DNA of 64,000 nucleotides from Halospeciosus flavus (GTDB lineage Archaea; Halobacteriota; Halobacteria; Halobacteriales; Halobacteriaceae). The translations under genes and the position numbers were made by a program. Positions 25,502-33,451 of the stretch are shown here, in pieces (the first letter of the stretch is position 1; each line of letters starts with the position of its first letter). The notes beneath the pieces are model-generated. The model was not told the origin of the DNA. It did no database searches and saw only the letters and a list, made by a program, of their open reading frames with translations. The stretch lies in contig NZ_CP122312.1 of the NCBI RefSeq assembly GCF_029814175.1, positions 2,294,001 to 2,358,000 of the forward strand, written 5' to 3'.

Positions 25502-25576
25502 ACTCGAACAAAGAGGTTCGCGCTGAAAAGGGACCCGCTCCGGGTCGGAACGGGCGACTCCCGGGAGCGAGTAGAG

Positions 25577-25981
25577 TTACTCGCTCTCTTCTTCGCCGCC
25601 TTCGCCGAGGAGGTCCTCGACGGACTCCTCGCCGTACTCGACGATCTTCACGTTGAGCTGTGCCGTCACGTCGGCGACCTCGCGGCCGCGGACGGAGACA
25701 CGCTTGCGCTCGCCGTCACGGGACGGCGTGTAGCCCGTCCCGCCGGTGAGCAGACGGTCCGCGAGACCGGTCCCCGGGACGTCTTCGCGCATGGGACGAC
25801 CGGCCGCGTCGGAGCCGCCGGTGATTTCGAGCGTGTACCCGTCGGTCAGTCCAACGGCGCCACCGTCGACCTCGTCGCCGATTTCCCGACCGATGAAGCG
25901 ATTGGCGTCCTGTCCTTCGACTTCGACCTGGTAGGACCGACCCTCCTCGGGGTCGGCTACCACGACGTCAAACGTAGCCAT
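25577..25981 (-). CDS. rps6e: Ribosomal protein S6e
   Basis: A 134-residue small-subunit ribosomal protein (eS6), shared by archaea and eukaryotes. Family marks are [23 protein letters not shown] at the start, [40 protein letters not shown] (read in parts: [10 protein letters not shown] and [13 protein letters not shown]) and [23 protein letters not shown]. The ATG at 25981 gives the family N-terminus; a longer reading adds nine unrelated residues. It appears as a stand-alone gene, as in other haloarchaea. Confidence 0.95.
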   Translation of the reverse strand: MATFDVVVADPEEGRSYQVEVEGQDANRFIGREIGDEVDGGAVGLTDGYTLEITGGSDAAGRPMREDVPGTGLADRLLTGGTGYTPSRDGERKRVSVRGREVADVTAQLNVKIVEYGEESVEDLLGEGGEEESE

Positions 25982-26226
25982 GTACGAGGAAAGTCGGAGA
26001 AGGGCCAAAAGTGCGTCGAAACGCGGTGTGTCCCGGTGGCGTCGACGTCGACGCGCCGGCGTCTCCCTCGTGCTGACGACACCGGGGCACTCCGGCGGAC
26101 AGGCGGCGCGCTCCCTCCCGCAGACGGGTGCGCCGCACTCACCGAATCCGCCCGTCAGCGGCCGTCGTCACTGCACGCCCCGTGTTGGGCCCGTTTTAGT
26201 ACTCGAACCTTCGCACACTGCGCCCC

Positions 26227-27717
26227 TCAGAAGGGGTACTCGCGGGGTTCGTGCTGGACGGAGATCCACTTCGTCTCCGTGATCTCTCGGAGGAACGCCT
26301 CGCTGTTGTAGTGGCCCATTCCGGAGGCGCCGATGCCGCCGAACGGGACGTGGGCCTCGTCGTTGATAGGCTGGTCGCCGATGTGGACGTGACCCGTCTC
26401 CATGCGGTCGGCGATCTCCTTCGCGACGCCGAGGTCGCCCGCGTGGACCGAACCGGAGAGCCCGTACTCGGTGTCGTTGGCGAGTTCGACCGCCTCGTCG
26501 ACGTCCGAGAAGGGGACGACCGGGGCGATGGGGCCGAAGTGCTCGTTGCACGCCGCGGCCATGTCGTTCGTCACGTCGGAGAGGACGGTGGGTTCGACGA
26601 CGAGCGAGTCGTCCACTCCGTCCAGGTCGACCGTCCCGCCGCCGGTCTCGAGGGTCGCGCCGGCGTCGAGGGTCTCCTCGACGTACTCGAGCATCTCGTC
26701 GCGCTGTGACTCGTCGACGATGGGGCCGACCACGGTCTCGTCGTCGTGGGCACTCCCCGTGGGCAGGTCGGCCGCGCGTTCGGCGAGGCGTTCGACGTAC
26801 TCGTCGTAGACGTCTTCGTGGACGAGGTGGCGGTTGATGGAGATACACACCTGACCCTGGTGGACGAACGAACCGAACACGGCGGCGTCGACGGCGCGGT
26901 CGAGGTCGGCGTCGGCGGTGACGACGTGGGCGTTGTTGCCGCCGAGTTCCATCGCGGGCGTCGCGAGGTTCTCCGCGGCGGTCGCGGCGACCTGGCGGCC
27001 GACGGGCGTCGACCCGGTGAACGCGACGACGTCGCTCTCGGGGTGGCCGGCGACCCGGTCGCCGATGTCCGACCCGCGGCCGGTGACGACGTTCAGGACA
27101 CCGTCCGGGACGCCAGCCTCCTCGAACAGTTTCGCGAGGAGGAGACCGCCAGTGATGGGCGTGTTCGTCGCGGGCTTGAGGACGACCGTGTTCCCCGCGG
27201 CGATGGCGGGCGCGACGGCGCGCATCGAGAGGTTGAGCGGGAAGTTCCACGGTGAGATGACCGTGACCACGCCCTTCGGTTCGCGCTGGACGACGTGTTC
27301 CTTCCCGGGGACGTTCGAGTCGGCGTGTTCGCCCTTCATCCGTCGGGGGAGCGTCGCCGCCTCGGCGGCCTGGTCGGCAGCGAGGTCGACCGACGTCTCG
27401 CCCATGATGTGCGTCCCACCGGCCTCGTGGGCGAGCAGGTCGTCGATCGCTTCGCGGTGCTCGTCGAGGAGCGACTCGACGCGCTGGACGACCTCCCGGC
27501 GTCGGGCGGGCGGGGCGTCGGCCCACTCAGTCTGTGCGTCGGCCGCGGCCTCGTAGGCGGCGTCGACGTCCGCCTCGTTTCCCGCGGGGACCGTCGCGAC
27601 CTCCTCGCGCGTCGAGGGGTCCGTGACCGGGATGTACTCGTCGCTCACGGACGGCACCCACTCCCCGTCGATGTACAGGTAACTCCAGTCGGCGTCGATG
27701 GCGAGTTCCGGGGTCAT
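26227..27717 (-). CDS. Aldehyde dehydrogenase, NAD(P)+-dependent
   Basis: A 496-residue ALDH-superfamily enzyme oxidising an aldehyde to the acid. Motifs in order are SPWNFPLNLSMRAVAPAIAAGNTVVLKPA (cofactor lead-in, read in parts), AFTGSTPVGRQ, the general base in AMELGGNNAHVV and the nucleophile in FVHQGQVCISINR. The C-terminus has FGGIGASGMGHYNSEAFLREITETKWISVQ. The pattern is nearest to benzaldehyde/salicylaldehyde-type and broad-range ALDHs, but substrate is not determined. The start at 27717 (MTPELAIDADW) avoids a non-conserved extension into the divergent promoter region. Confidence 0.94.
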   Translation of the reverse strand: MTPELAIDADWSYLYIDGEWVPSVSDEYIPVTDPSTREEVATVPAGNEADVDAAYEAAADAQTEWADAPPARRREVVQRVESLLDEHREAIDDLLAHEAGGTHIMGETSVDLAADQAAEAATLPRRMKGEHADSNVPGKEHVVQREPKGVVTVISPWNFPLNLSMRAVAPAIAAGNTVVLKPATNTPITGGLLLAKLFEEAGVPDGVLNVVTGRGSDIGDRVAGHPESDVVAFTGSTPVGRQVAATAAENLATPAMELGGNNAHVVTADADLDRAVDAAVFGSFVHQGQVCISINRHLVHEDVYDEYVERLAERAADLPTGSAHDDETVVGPIVDESQRDEMLEYVEETLDAGATLETGGGTVDLDGVDDSLVVEPTVLSDVTNDMAAACNEHFGPIAPVVPFSDVDEAVELANDTEYGLSGSVHAGDLGVAKEIADRMETGHVHIGDQPINDEAHVPFGGIGASGMGHYNSEAFLREITETKWISVQHEPREYPF

Positions 27718-27839
27718 CGTGAACGCGTGTTCGGACGGACGACACAAAACCCCGGTGGCGCAGGCGCAGGTCGCGACGAACACCACGCTGAAGGGACCCA
27801 GCACTACACCCAAGGGTGGTGCAGCCGTAGTGTGGACCG

Positions 27840-28148
27840 ATGTGTCCGGGATTCGACCGACGCGACCTCCGCGAGTCGCTCGCCGAGACCTTCGACGGGT
27901 CGCGGGCCGAGCGTCGCGTCGTCGCCCGCGCGGCCGGTGACCTGGCGGACTCGGGGCAGTACGAGCGACACACGGGTACCGAACTCACGGTCGAGACGGT
28001 CGTCGACAACCTCCGCGACGCACCTGCACCGGACCGTGCCGCGGCGGACGGCGGCGTCGCGACGCGGTGGAACTGGTGGATGGGGTCGTTGGAACTCGCC
28101 TTCGGTGGGTACGAACGGTTCCGAGTCTACGGGTGGACCGCGGAGTGA
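27840..28148 (+). CDS. Small haloarchaeal protein of unknown function (102 aa)
   Basis: Acidic, mainly helical N-terminal half (RRDLRESLAETFDGSRAERRVVARAAGDLADSG, read in parts) and a Trp-rich C-terminus (TRWNWWMGSLELAFGGYERFRVYGW). No Cys pair beyond Cys2, no membrane helix and no catalytic motif. The unusual composition (Trp clusters in an acidic protein) and clean third-position GC bias suggest a real gene. Its stop lies 1 base from the stop of the convergent HTH_10 regulator. It is divergent from the aldehyde dehydrogenase. Confidence 0.65.
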   Translation: MCPGFDRRDLRESLAETFDGSRAERRVVARAAGDLADSGQYERHTGTELTVETVVDNLRDAPAPDRAAADGGVATRWNWWMGSLELAFGGYERFRVYGWTAE

Positions 28149-28149
28149 C

Positions 28150-28797
28150 CTACGCCGAGGGGAGGTGGAAGTAGTCGTGGAGACAGTTGCGTATCGCACG
28201 GTTCAAGCGCTGTGAGACCGCTTGCTGAGAGATACCGAGTTCGTCGCCGAGGTCGGTGAGCGTCGTCTGTTTCGGGATGTCGAAGTACCCCGCGTCGAGT
28301 GCGAGCAACAGCGCCTCGCGTTGCTCGTCGGTCAGACTCGTCGTCCGGTGGGCACAGCCGGCCTCCGACTCGATCTGGTCGACGTCGAAGTCGATCCCGA
28401 GGTCGCGACACCGGTCGTGGAAGGCGAGGAGGTCGTCGCGGTCGGGGAACCGGAGGACGAACCTCCACTCGCCGCCGTCCACGGAGCCGTCGAGGACGAC
28501 CGCGTTCGTCTCCGCGGTGGCGGCGACGAACTCGTCGGCCTGGTGGTCCCACTGGAGGGAGTACTGGGCGGACTCGTCGCTCTCGCAGACCGTCCGGAGT
28601 CCATCCACCTGGTCGTGCTCGCGGACTCGGGTCTCGAAGCGCTCGCGCTCGTCGCCGTGCACCCAGAACAGGGTGAACGGGGCCTGGTAGCCGGGGACGA
28701 CGTTGGCGAGTTGGACGCGGACGTCGGCGTCAGTAGAGGCGATACGGCCGAACTGGAACTCGTCGGGGGCGATGGAGAGGGAGAGTACGACGCACAT
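28150..28797 (-). CDS. HTH_10 (Bat-type) transcriptional regulator
   Basis: A 215-residue regulator of the haloarchaeal bacterio-opsin-activator type. Residues 1-150 form the N-terminal sensory part of this class (SLSIAPDEFQFGRIAS, FTLFWVHGDERERFETRVREHDQV, RDLGIDFDVDQI). The C-terminal HTH_10 domain reads LTDEQREALLLALDAGYFDIPKQTTLTDLGDELGISQQAVSQRLNRAIRNCL (in parts), where the AGYFDIP turn and the recognition helix SQQAVSQRLNRA are diagnostic. It is divergent from the beta-CASP nuclease gene with an AT-rich palindrome between them. Confidence 0.92.
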   Translation of the reverse strand: MCVVLSLSIAPDEFQFGRIASTDADVRVQLANVVPGYQAPFTLFWVHGDERERFETRVREHDQVDGLRTVCESDESAQYSLQWDHQADEFVAATAETNAVVLDGSVDGGEWRFVLRFPDRDDLLAFHDRCRDLGIDFDVDQIESEAGCAHRTTSLTDEQREALLLALDAGYFDIPKQTTLTDLGDELGISQQAVSQRLNRAIRNCLHDYFHLPSA

Positions 28798-28905
28798 AGA
28801 GTTGGTGAGTGTCGGTGGTCAGATGGAACGATCGGGGGGAATCGCGTGCGGGCGTCGGATCGTCGTCGGTTATTAAGAGGTGGTCTACGGTGGAAAGCAA
28901 TGTCT

Positions 28906-28919
28906 ATTGTATATACAAT
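28906..28919 (+). promoter_or_regulatory. AT-rich 14-bp palindrome between divergent genes
   Basis: ATTGTATATACAAT is a perfect palindrome in a GC-rich genome, in the 247-bp gap between the HTH_10 regulator and the beta-CASP gene, about 125 bases before the latter's ATG. A TTATTAAG block lies at 28869-28876. It may be a TATA element bound symmetrically by a regulator, possibly the adjacent HTH_10 protein itself. Confidence 0.4.
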
Positions 28920-29044
28920 TCACTTATACCTCGCAGTGGCACGGCGACCCAGGGGCGACGAGAGCGCGGGTGGGGAGGTGACTTGGACGGAGGCGTCCGC
29001 GTGCGACCGGTGGAGGGAAACACGCCGAGACGGTAGAGACGACA

Positions 29045-30277
29045 ATGAATCTCCAGTTCCTGGGCGGTGCTCGGGAGGTGGGTCGAAGCGCGGTCCTCGT
29101 GAACGACTCTCTCCTGCTCGACTTCGGAATCCTGACGGGCAACCCACCGCGGTTCCCCGTCGACACGCCGGAGGCCGACGCGGTCGTCGTCTCGCACGGC
29201 CACCTCGACCACGTCGGGACCATTCCGTCGTTACTCTCGGGCGACAATCGCCCGCCGATTCACTGGACACCGCCGACGTACGAGTTGGCGCTGACGCTCG
29301 CGCGCGACACGCTCAAACTGCACGGCGGGTCGCTCAACTGTCCGTTCACGGAGAACGACGTGAAGCGCGTCACCGAGGTCTCGCAGACGCACGGCTACCG
29401 CGAGACGTTCGAGGCGGCGGGCCACGAAGTGACGTTCTTCGACGCCGGCCACATTCCCGGGAGCGCGCACGTCCTCGTCGACGACGGCGACACTCGACTC
29501 CTCTACACCGGCGACTTCCACACCGAGGACCAGCGTCTGGTGGCGGGAACGACTGCACGACCCGAGGCAGACATCGTTATCTGCGAGAGTACCTACTCCG
29601 ACGTCGAACACGAGGAGCGAGTCGACGTCGAGGAGCGATTCGTCCGGAGCGTCGAGACGACGCTCTGGGACGGTGGAACGGTCGTCGTCCCAGCCTTCGC
29701 CATCGGCCGAACGCAGGAGATGATGCTCGTCTGCGAGGAGTACGACATCCCCTGTTACGTCGACGGAATGGGCAAGCAGGTGACCGAGATGCTCCGCCAG
29801 TACCCGGAGTTCATCCGCGACGCCGACGCACTCCAGCGTGCGACGTCCCACGCGCGGTTCGTGACCGGGCGTGACGGCCAGCGCAAGAGGATTACCGACC
29901 AGAAAGCGGCCATCATCACCACCAGCGGCATGCTCTCCGGTGGCCCCGCGATGACCTACATCCCCGAGATTCGCTCGAACCCGACGAACAAGATCGCGAT
30001 GACCGGCTACCAGGTCGAAGGAACTCCCGGGAGGGACCTCCTGGAGACCGGGAGCGCGGAGATCGACGGCCGCGTGATGCCGATCAGTGCCCAGGTCGAG
30101 CAGTACGACTTCTCCGCGCACGCCGACCACGACGGACTGCGGGAGTTCCTCGACGACTATCGCGACGCCGAGGTCCTCGTCAACCACGGCGACCGCTGCG
30201 AGGCGTTCGCCGCGGAGTTACGCGACGACGGCTACGTCGTGTCCGCACCCGGTGCCGGTAACGTCGTCACCGTTTGA
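29045..30277 (+). CDS. Beta-CASP metallo-beta-lactamase-fold ribonuclease
   Basis: A 410-residue metallo-hydrolase of the archaeal CPSF/RNase J group. The zinc motif HGHLDHVG is near residue 57, with further ligands in DAGHIPGSAHV and YTGDFH. The beta-CASP cap follows (PAFAIGRTQEMM, SGMLSGGPA), then the C-terminal RNA-specificity motif PISAQVEQYDFSAHADHDGLREFL (in parts) and LVNHGD. It lacks the N-terminal KH domains of aCPSF1, so it is like aCPSF2 or a short RNase J, probably processing RNA ends in the cytoplasm. No Shine-Dalgarno site is seen before the ATG. Confidence 0.93.
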   Translation: MNLQFLGGAREVGRSAVLVNDSLLLDFGILTGNPPRFPVDTPEADAVVVSHGHLDHVGTIPSLLSGDNRPPIHWTPPTYELALTLARDTLKLHGGSLNCPFTENDVKRVTEVSQTHGYRETFEAAGHEVTFFDAGHIPGSAHVLVDDGDTRLLYTGDFHTEDQRLVAGTTARPEADIVICESTYSDVEHEERVDVEERFVRSVETTLWDGGTVVVPAFAIGRTQEMMLVCEEYDIPCYVDGMGKQVTEMLRQYPEFIRDADALQRATSHARFVTGRDGQRKRITDQKAAIITTSGMLSGGPAMTYIPEIRSNPTNKIAMTGYQVEGTPGRDLLETGSAEIDGRVMPISAQVEQYDFSAHADHDGLREFLDDYRDAEVLVNHGDRCEAFAAELRDDGYVVSAPGAGNVVTV

Positions 30278-30387
30278 GGACTGGTCCACGGCACGAGTCG
30301 AGCGGTGGACCGTCACCGGAAATCGACCACATATCGGAAAGTATTGCCCCTATCCACGTTCTCGCGTCGAGAGCGGCAGGGAAAGAG

Positions 30388-30427
30388 GCAACACCCGCCA
30401 GTTTCGGCTAGCGCGGGCGGGTGTTGC
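30388..30427 (+). promoter_or_regulatory. Long hairpin/inverted repeat before a mini-ORF group
   Basis: GCAACACCCGCC (30388-30399) and GGCGGGTGTTGC (30416-30427) are perfect 12-bp arms around a 16-base centre. It lies after the beta-CASP stop (30277) and 14 bases before a TATA-like CTTAAAC (30441-30447). It can be read as a terminator for the beta-CASP transcript or as an operator upstream of the next promoter. Confidence 0.5.
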
Positions 30428-30472
30428 TCGCGGAGGTGGCCTTAAACGTGAGTACACCGTTGAGTGAACACG

Positions 30473-30526
30473 ATGACTGAACGGACTATCGACCGGACGC
30501 CAGCAACCCTGGAGGTCGAGGCATGA
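30473..30526 (+). CDS. Possible 17-residue leader peptide
   Basis: A very short ORF, MTERTIDRTPATLEVEA, whose ATG lies 26-32 bases after the TATA-like CTTAAAC at 30441-30447. That is the spacing expected if transcription starts on this ATG (leaderless). Its TGA overlaps the ATG of the next 40-residue ORF as GCATGA, a translational-coupling arrangement. A 10-codon GTG ORF (30448-30480) also overlaps its start but lies upstream of the predicted transcription start. No function can be assigned; it could be a regulatory leader. Confidence 0.35.
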   Translation: MTERTIDRTPATLEVEA

Positions 30527-30645
30527 CTGCGGAAGTCGAGACCGAGGAGACCGAGCGCGACGACGCGCACCTCGACGACGTCGAACCCGGCGCGGGGTGC
30601 ACCGAGATCTGGGAGCACCTCTCCGAAGAGCGCGACGAGGAGTAG
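30523..30645 (+). CDS. Small acidic protein of unknown function (40 aa)
   Basis: MTAEVETEETERDDAHLDDV followed by EPGAGCTEIWEHLSEERDEE. It is strongly acidic, with one Cys in a GAGCTEIWEHL motif that looks conserved rather than random, and no membrane segment. It starts by overlap with the 17-residue ORF (ATGA) and ends 33 bases before the next gene, so the three probably form one transcription unit. Being under 60 codons it would be missed by many gene callers. Function unknown. Confidence 0.6.
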   Translation: MTAEVETEETERDDAHLDDVEPGAGCTEIWEHLSEERDEE

Positions 30646-30678
30646 CACCTTTATGCGGACCCACACGTACCGCACAGC

Positions 30679-31365
30679 ATGACGGACGGTCCAGCGGACG
30701 ACGGGCCCCTCGGCGAACCACCGACCGACCGGAAATCGCCAGTCGGCGAACCGGTCATCCGTGGCGACGAACGTGTTACAGGTGAGCACGCCGAGCGTGC
30801 GGTCCGCTTCGATCCCAACGACCCCGAGAGCGTCGAGCGCGCGGCACAGACAGTGTACGACTTCGCGAACGGCAACCTCGGCGAGGACCGCTTCTACATG
30901 CTCCGCGGCGCCGCCGCCTGCGCCGCACTGGTCCGCGCCGAGGGGTCGTACAAGGCCGCGGCCGAACGCGCCGGCGACGGAGTCACTGTCTCTTTCATTC
31001 GGAAGTGGGCCCGCGTCCACGACCTGCCCCGGCCCGTCCGCCGACACGTCGCGCTCGGACACATCCCGCCGACCGCCGCCAAGCACATCGCCCGCGTCGG
31101 CGGCGAGGCCCGGTACCAACTCGCGTGGGCCGTCATCGACAACGACCTCACGGTCAGGGAAGTCCGGACTATCGCCAGCGAGATCAACGACGGGCGCGAC
31201 CTCAACGACGCGCTCGAAGAACGGGGCGTGACGCCGGGCGAACTCGACGTCGTGCTCCCGACCGAAGTGTACCGCGAACTCCGACGTGAAGCGGTCCTCG
31301 AAGACGCCTCGCCCAGCGCAATCGTCGCCGACGCGCTCCGCGAACGCTACGCCGACGAGAGGTAA
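30679..31365 (+). CDS. Conserved haloarchaeal protein with HTH/ParB-like helices (DUF7119-like)
   Basis: A 228-residue protein common in haloarchaea (probably the family called DUF7119, from memory). An acidic N-terminal tail is followed by GEPVIRGDERVTGEHAERAVRF, then a helical core: RGAAACAALVRAEGSYKAAAERAGDGVTVSFIRKWARVHDLPRPVRRHVALGHIPPTAAKHIARV (in parts). The phrases SYKAAAERAG-SFIRKWARVHDLP and VRRHVALGHIPPTAAKHIA closely resemble the helix-turn-helix and DNA-binding core of ParB/KorB-type proteins. A C-terminal ribbon-helix-like piece (LPTEVYRELRREAVLED) ends it. It is likely DNA-binding; partner genes are unknown. The last 19 bases overlap the convergent M20 gene. Confidence 0.82.
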   Translation: MTDGPADDGPLGEPPTDRKSPVGEPVIRGDERVTGEHAERAVRFDPNDPESVERAAQTVYDFANGNLGEDRFYMLRGAAACAALVRAEGSYKAAAERAGDGVTVSFIRKWARVHDLPRPVRRHVALGHIPPTAAKHIARVGGEARYQLAWAVIDNDLTVREVRTIASEINDGRDLNDALEERGVTPGELDVVLPTEVYRELRREAVLEDASPSAIVADALRERYADER

Positions 31366-32630
31366 CGCCGCGTCGCGTCCGCGAGGACGTCGACTGCCGT
31401 CAGGACGTCGTCCCACTGGATCGTCTCGTCGGGGAAGTGCGCCTGGTCGATACTCCCCGCACCGAAGATTACCGTCGGAATCCCCGCCTCGATGTAGTGG
31501 CGAGCGTCCGCGCCGTAGGTGACCCCCTCGGGTTCGGTCCCGGGACACCCGAGCGCGTCCATCGCGTCCTGGACGGCGTCGACGACCGGTTCGTCGGGGT
31601 CGATCTCCGAGGGTTCGAACTGGACGGAGAAGCGCTCGAACGTCGGCGGGTGGGCCGCGAGCCACTCGTCGTCGGCGACGACCTCGGCGAGACGGTCCTC
31701 GAACTGTGCTTCGACCTCGTCGACGGTCTCACCGGGTGCGACGCCGATCCTGACCTCGGCGACGAGTGACTCGGGCACCGTCGACGCCCAGTTCCCCGCC
31801 CGGACCGTCCCGAAGACGACGGGCCACCGGGACGGGTAGTCGTCGTAGAGCGGGTGGGTGACGTCGTCGTGTCGTTCCTGCTCCAGCGTCTCGAAGGCGC
31901 GGCGGATCGCCTCGAACCGAGGGAGGACGTCCTCGCCACGCCACGCCGTCGCCGCGTGGGCCGACCGCCCGGTGAGTTCGAGGCGCTTCATCACCGACCC
32001 CTCCGTGGCGACCACAGGTCGGAGTTCGGTCGGTTCGGTGACGACCGCGGCGTCCCGCTCGAAGGGGTAGGGGTTGTCCATCGCCGCCGCGGCCGCCCCG
32101 ATACCGCCCTCCTCCTCGCCGGCGACGCCCTCGACGACGATGCGTCCGTCCAGTCCCGACGCTTCGGCGCGTTCGGCCGCCGCGAGCGCCGCGAACACGG
32201 CGGTCGCCACGCCGGACTTCATGTCCGCGGCGCCGCGGGCGACGAGTTCGGCTCCCTCGTCTGTCTCGTGCCACGTCGGCTCGAACGGCGGCGACGACCA
32301 GTTCTCGGCTTCGGCCGGGACGACGTCGACGTGTCCCATCAGGACGAGAGTCTTCCCCGCATCTGGGTCGCCGAACTCCAGTACGCCGCCGACGCTCGGG
32401 CGGTCGACCACGTCGATGTCGGCAGGGTCGTCGGGGAAGGAGGGGTGCTCGGCGAGGCGAGCGGCGTCCGCGGCCCACCGGTAGGTGTCGAAGCCGAGGT
32501 CGTCGAGGCGACCGTCGAGCCACTCGACGGCCGGTCCTTCGCTCCCGGGCGTCGTCTCGAAGGCAAGCAGGTCGTCGACGAACGAGCGCATCTCCGCGTC
32601 GTACTCCGACGCGGCACTGTCGGCGGTCAT
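31347..32630 (-). CDS. M20-family metallopeptidase/deacylase (ArgE/DapE-like)
   Basis: A 427-residue zinc amidohydrolase. Metal-site motifs are LVLMGHVDVVPAEAENW (first His and Asp), VARGAADMKSGVATAV (bridging Asp) and the Glu-Glu pair in GVAGEEEGGIGAAAA, with a late His in GSIDQAHFPDE. The dimerisation domain lies between residues 205 and 320 (LELTGRSAHAATAWRGEDVL). Possible activities are N-acyl-amino-acid or dipeptide hydrolysis; the exact substrate is not readable. Its 3' end overlaps the convergent DUF7119-like gene by 19 bases. Confidence 0.92.
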   Translation of the reverse strand: MTADSAASEYDAEMRSFVDDLLAFETTPGSEGPAVEWLDGRLDDLGFDTYRWAADAARLAEHPSFPDDPADIDVVDRPSVGGVLEFGDPDAGKTLVLMGHVDVVPAEAENWSSPPFEPTWHETDEGAELVARGAADMKSGVATAVFAALAAAERAEASGLDGRIVVEGVAGEEEGGIGAAAAAMDNPYPFERDAAVVTEPTELRPVVATEGSVMKRLELTGRSAHAATAWRGEDVLPRFEAIRRAFETLEQERHDDVTHPLYDDYPSRWPVVFGTVRAGNWASTVPESLVAEVRIGVAPGETVDEVEAQFEDRLAEVVADDEWLAAHPPTFERFSVQFEPSEIDPDEPVVDAVQDAMDALGCPGTEPEGVTYGADARHYIEAGIPTVIFGAGSIDQAHFPDETIQWDDVLTAVDVLADATRRYLSSA

Positions 32631-32724
32631 ACGGGTCGTGTCGTCCGATTCGAGCGTAAGGGTTCTGGTCCGACGGCGGGGCGGATGAAAAGTGTTTAAA
32701 CGACGGCGGACGGAGTACGGATGA

Positions 32725-32796
<72 letters not shown>

Positions 32797-32798
<2 letters not shown>

Positions 32799-32824
32799 TT
32801 TTCTGTCGCGGAGCGACGAAAACG
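32797..32824 (+). terminator. Hairpin directly after tRNA-Lys
   Basis: CGTTTTC (32797-32803) pairs with GAAAACG (32818-32824), and GTCGC (32805-32809) with GCGAC (32813-32817), leaving a single bulged T and a GGA triloop. It begins on the last bases of the tRNA. It may act in termination or 3'-end trimming, or belong to the dispersed triloop-palindrome family in this window. Confidence 0.45.
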
Positions 32825-32829
32825 GCCAA

Positions 32830-32891
32830 GGGATTTGGACTAGACCGAGGTTCCGCGCGGAGCGCGGGTTCTCGGGCGTAGTTCGAATCCC
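32830..32891. repeat. 62-bp inverted-repeat element with T-arm-like ends
   Basis: The left end GGGATTTGGACTA (32830-32842) and right end TAGTTCGAATCCC (32879-32891) are inverted repeats with two mismatches. The right end reads as a tRNA T-arm consensus (GTTCGAATCCC). Inside is a second palindrome, CCGCGC-GGA-GCGCGG (32853-32867), again with a GGA triloop. It lies 32 bases after tRNA-Lys. It may be a small non-autonomous element or a decayed tRNA-derived sequence. Confidence 0.5.
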
Positions 32892-32957
32892 GGAGCGACT
32901 TCACCGCTCCGACCCACGGCCCGCTTCTGCGAGAACCGACGCCGCGTAGCCCCGACG

Positions 32958-33323
32958 CTACTCCATACGCTTCCCACAGCGCGGGCAGTAGTGCGCTCGC
33001 GACAACACGGGGTGGACGAACCGGACGGCGAACTCGTGGCCGCAGTGCGGGCAGGTGTAGCGCGGCGCCGGTTTGATCCAGACGATGGGTTTCTCCTCGC
33101 CGCCCGGCGTCTTCTTCTCGACCTCGTCCTCGACGTAGAGGGCGTCGAGGAGCCTCCGCGCGAGTCTCCGCGGGACGTCGAGGAGACTGGCGACCTCGGT
33201 CGTCGTGTACGGTTCGAGCGGGTCCATCGCCTCCAGTGCGACCGTCGGGTCGGGTTCGCCGTCCCCGTCGGTTTCGCCGGTCTCGTTTGTCTCGTCCGTC
33301 TCGTCGGCCCCGTCGCGAGTCAT
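32958..33323 (-). CDS. Zinc-ribbon protein with winged-helix-like core
   Basis: A 121-residue protein. Residues 1-30 are a disordered Asp/Glu/Thr tail. The core MDPLEPYTTTEVASLLDVPRRLARRLLDALYVEDEVEKKTPGG (in parts) looks like a winged helix-turn-helix, with TTTEVASLLDVPRRLARRLL as the HTH. The C-terminus is a treble-clef or zinc-ribbon: CPHCGHEFAVRF and CPRCGKRME. The combination suggests a small DNA- or RNA-binding regulator. The start at 33323 is chosen because the upstream extension is Arg-rich and out of keeping with haloarchaeal proteins. Confidence 0.8.
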   Translation of the reverse strand: MTRDGADETDETNETGETDGDGEPDPTVALEAMDPLEPYTTTEVASLLDVPRRLARRLLDALYVEDEVEKKTPGGEEKPIVWIKPAPRYTCPHCGHEFAVRFVHPVLSRAHYCPRCGKRME

Positions 33324-33451
33324 ACCCGAGGTGTCGGGCACCTCGTGGTTAAACCCTCTCACCACACCTCGCGGGCACCACGTCGAGGCACTCCTGTACC
33401 GGAGCGGCCGCCACGCGCGACTTATGTACCTCGGTCGGCTAGGCACACCGA

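Noticed and set aside
27295-28215. 306-codon plus-strand frame over the aldehyde dehydrogenase and its neighbour
   Set aside because: Shadow of the minus-strand dehydrogenase; it continues in the wrong frame through the 102-residue gene.
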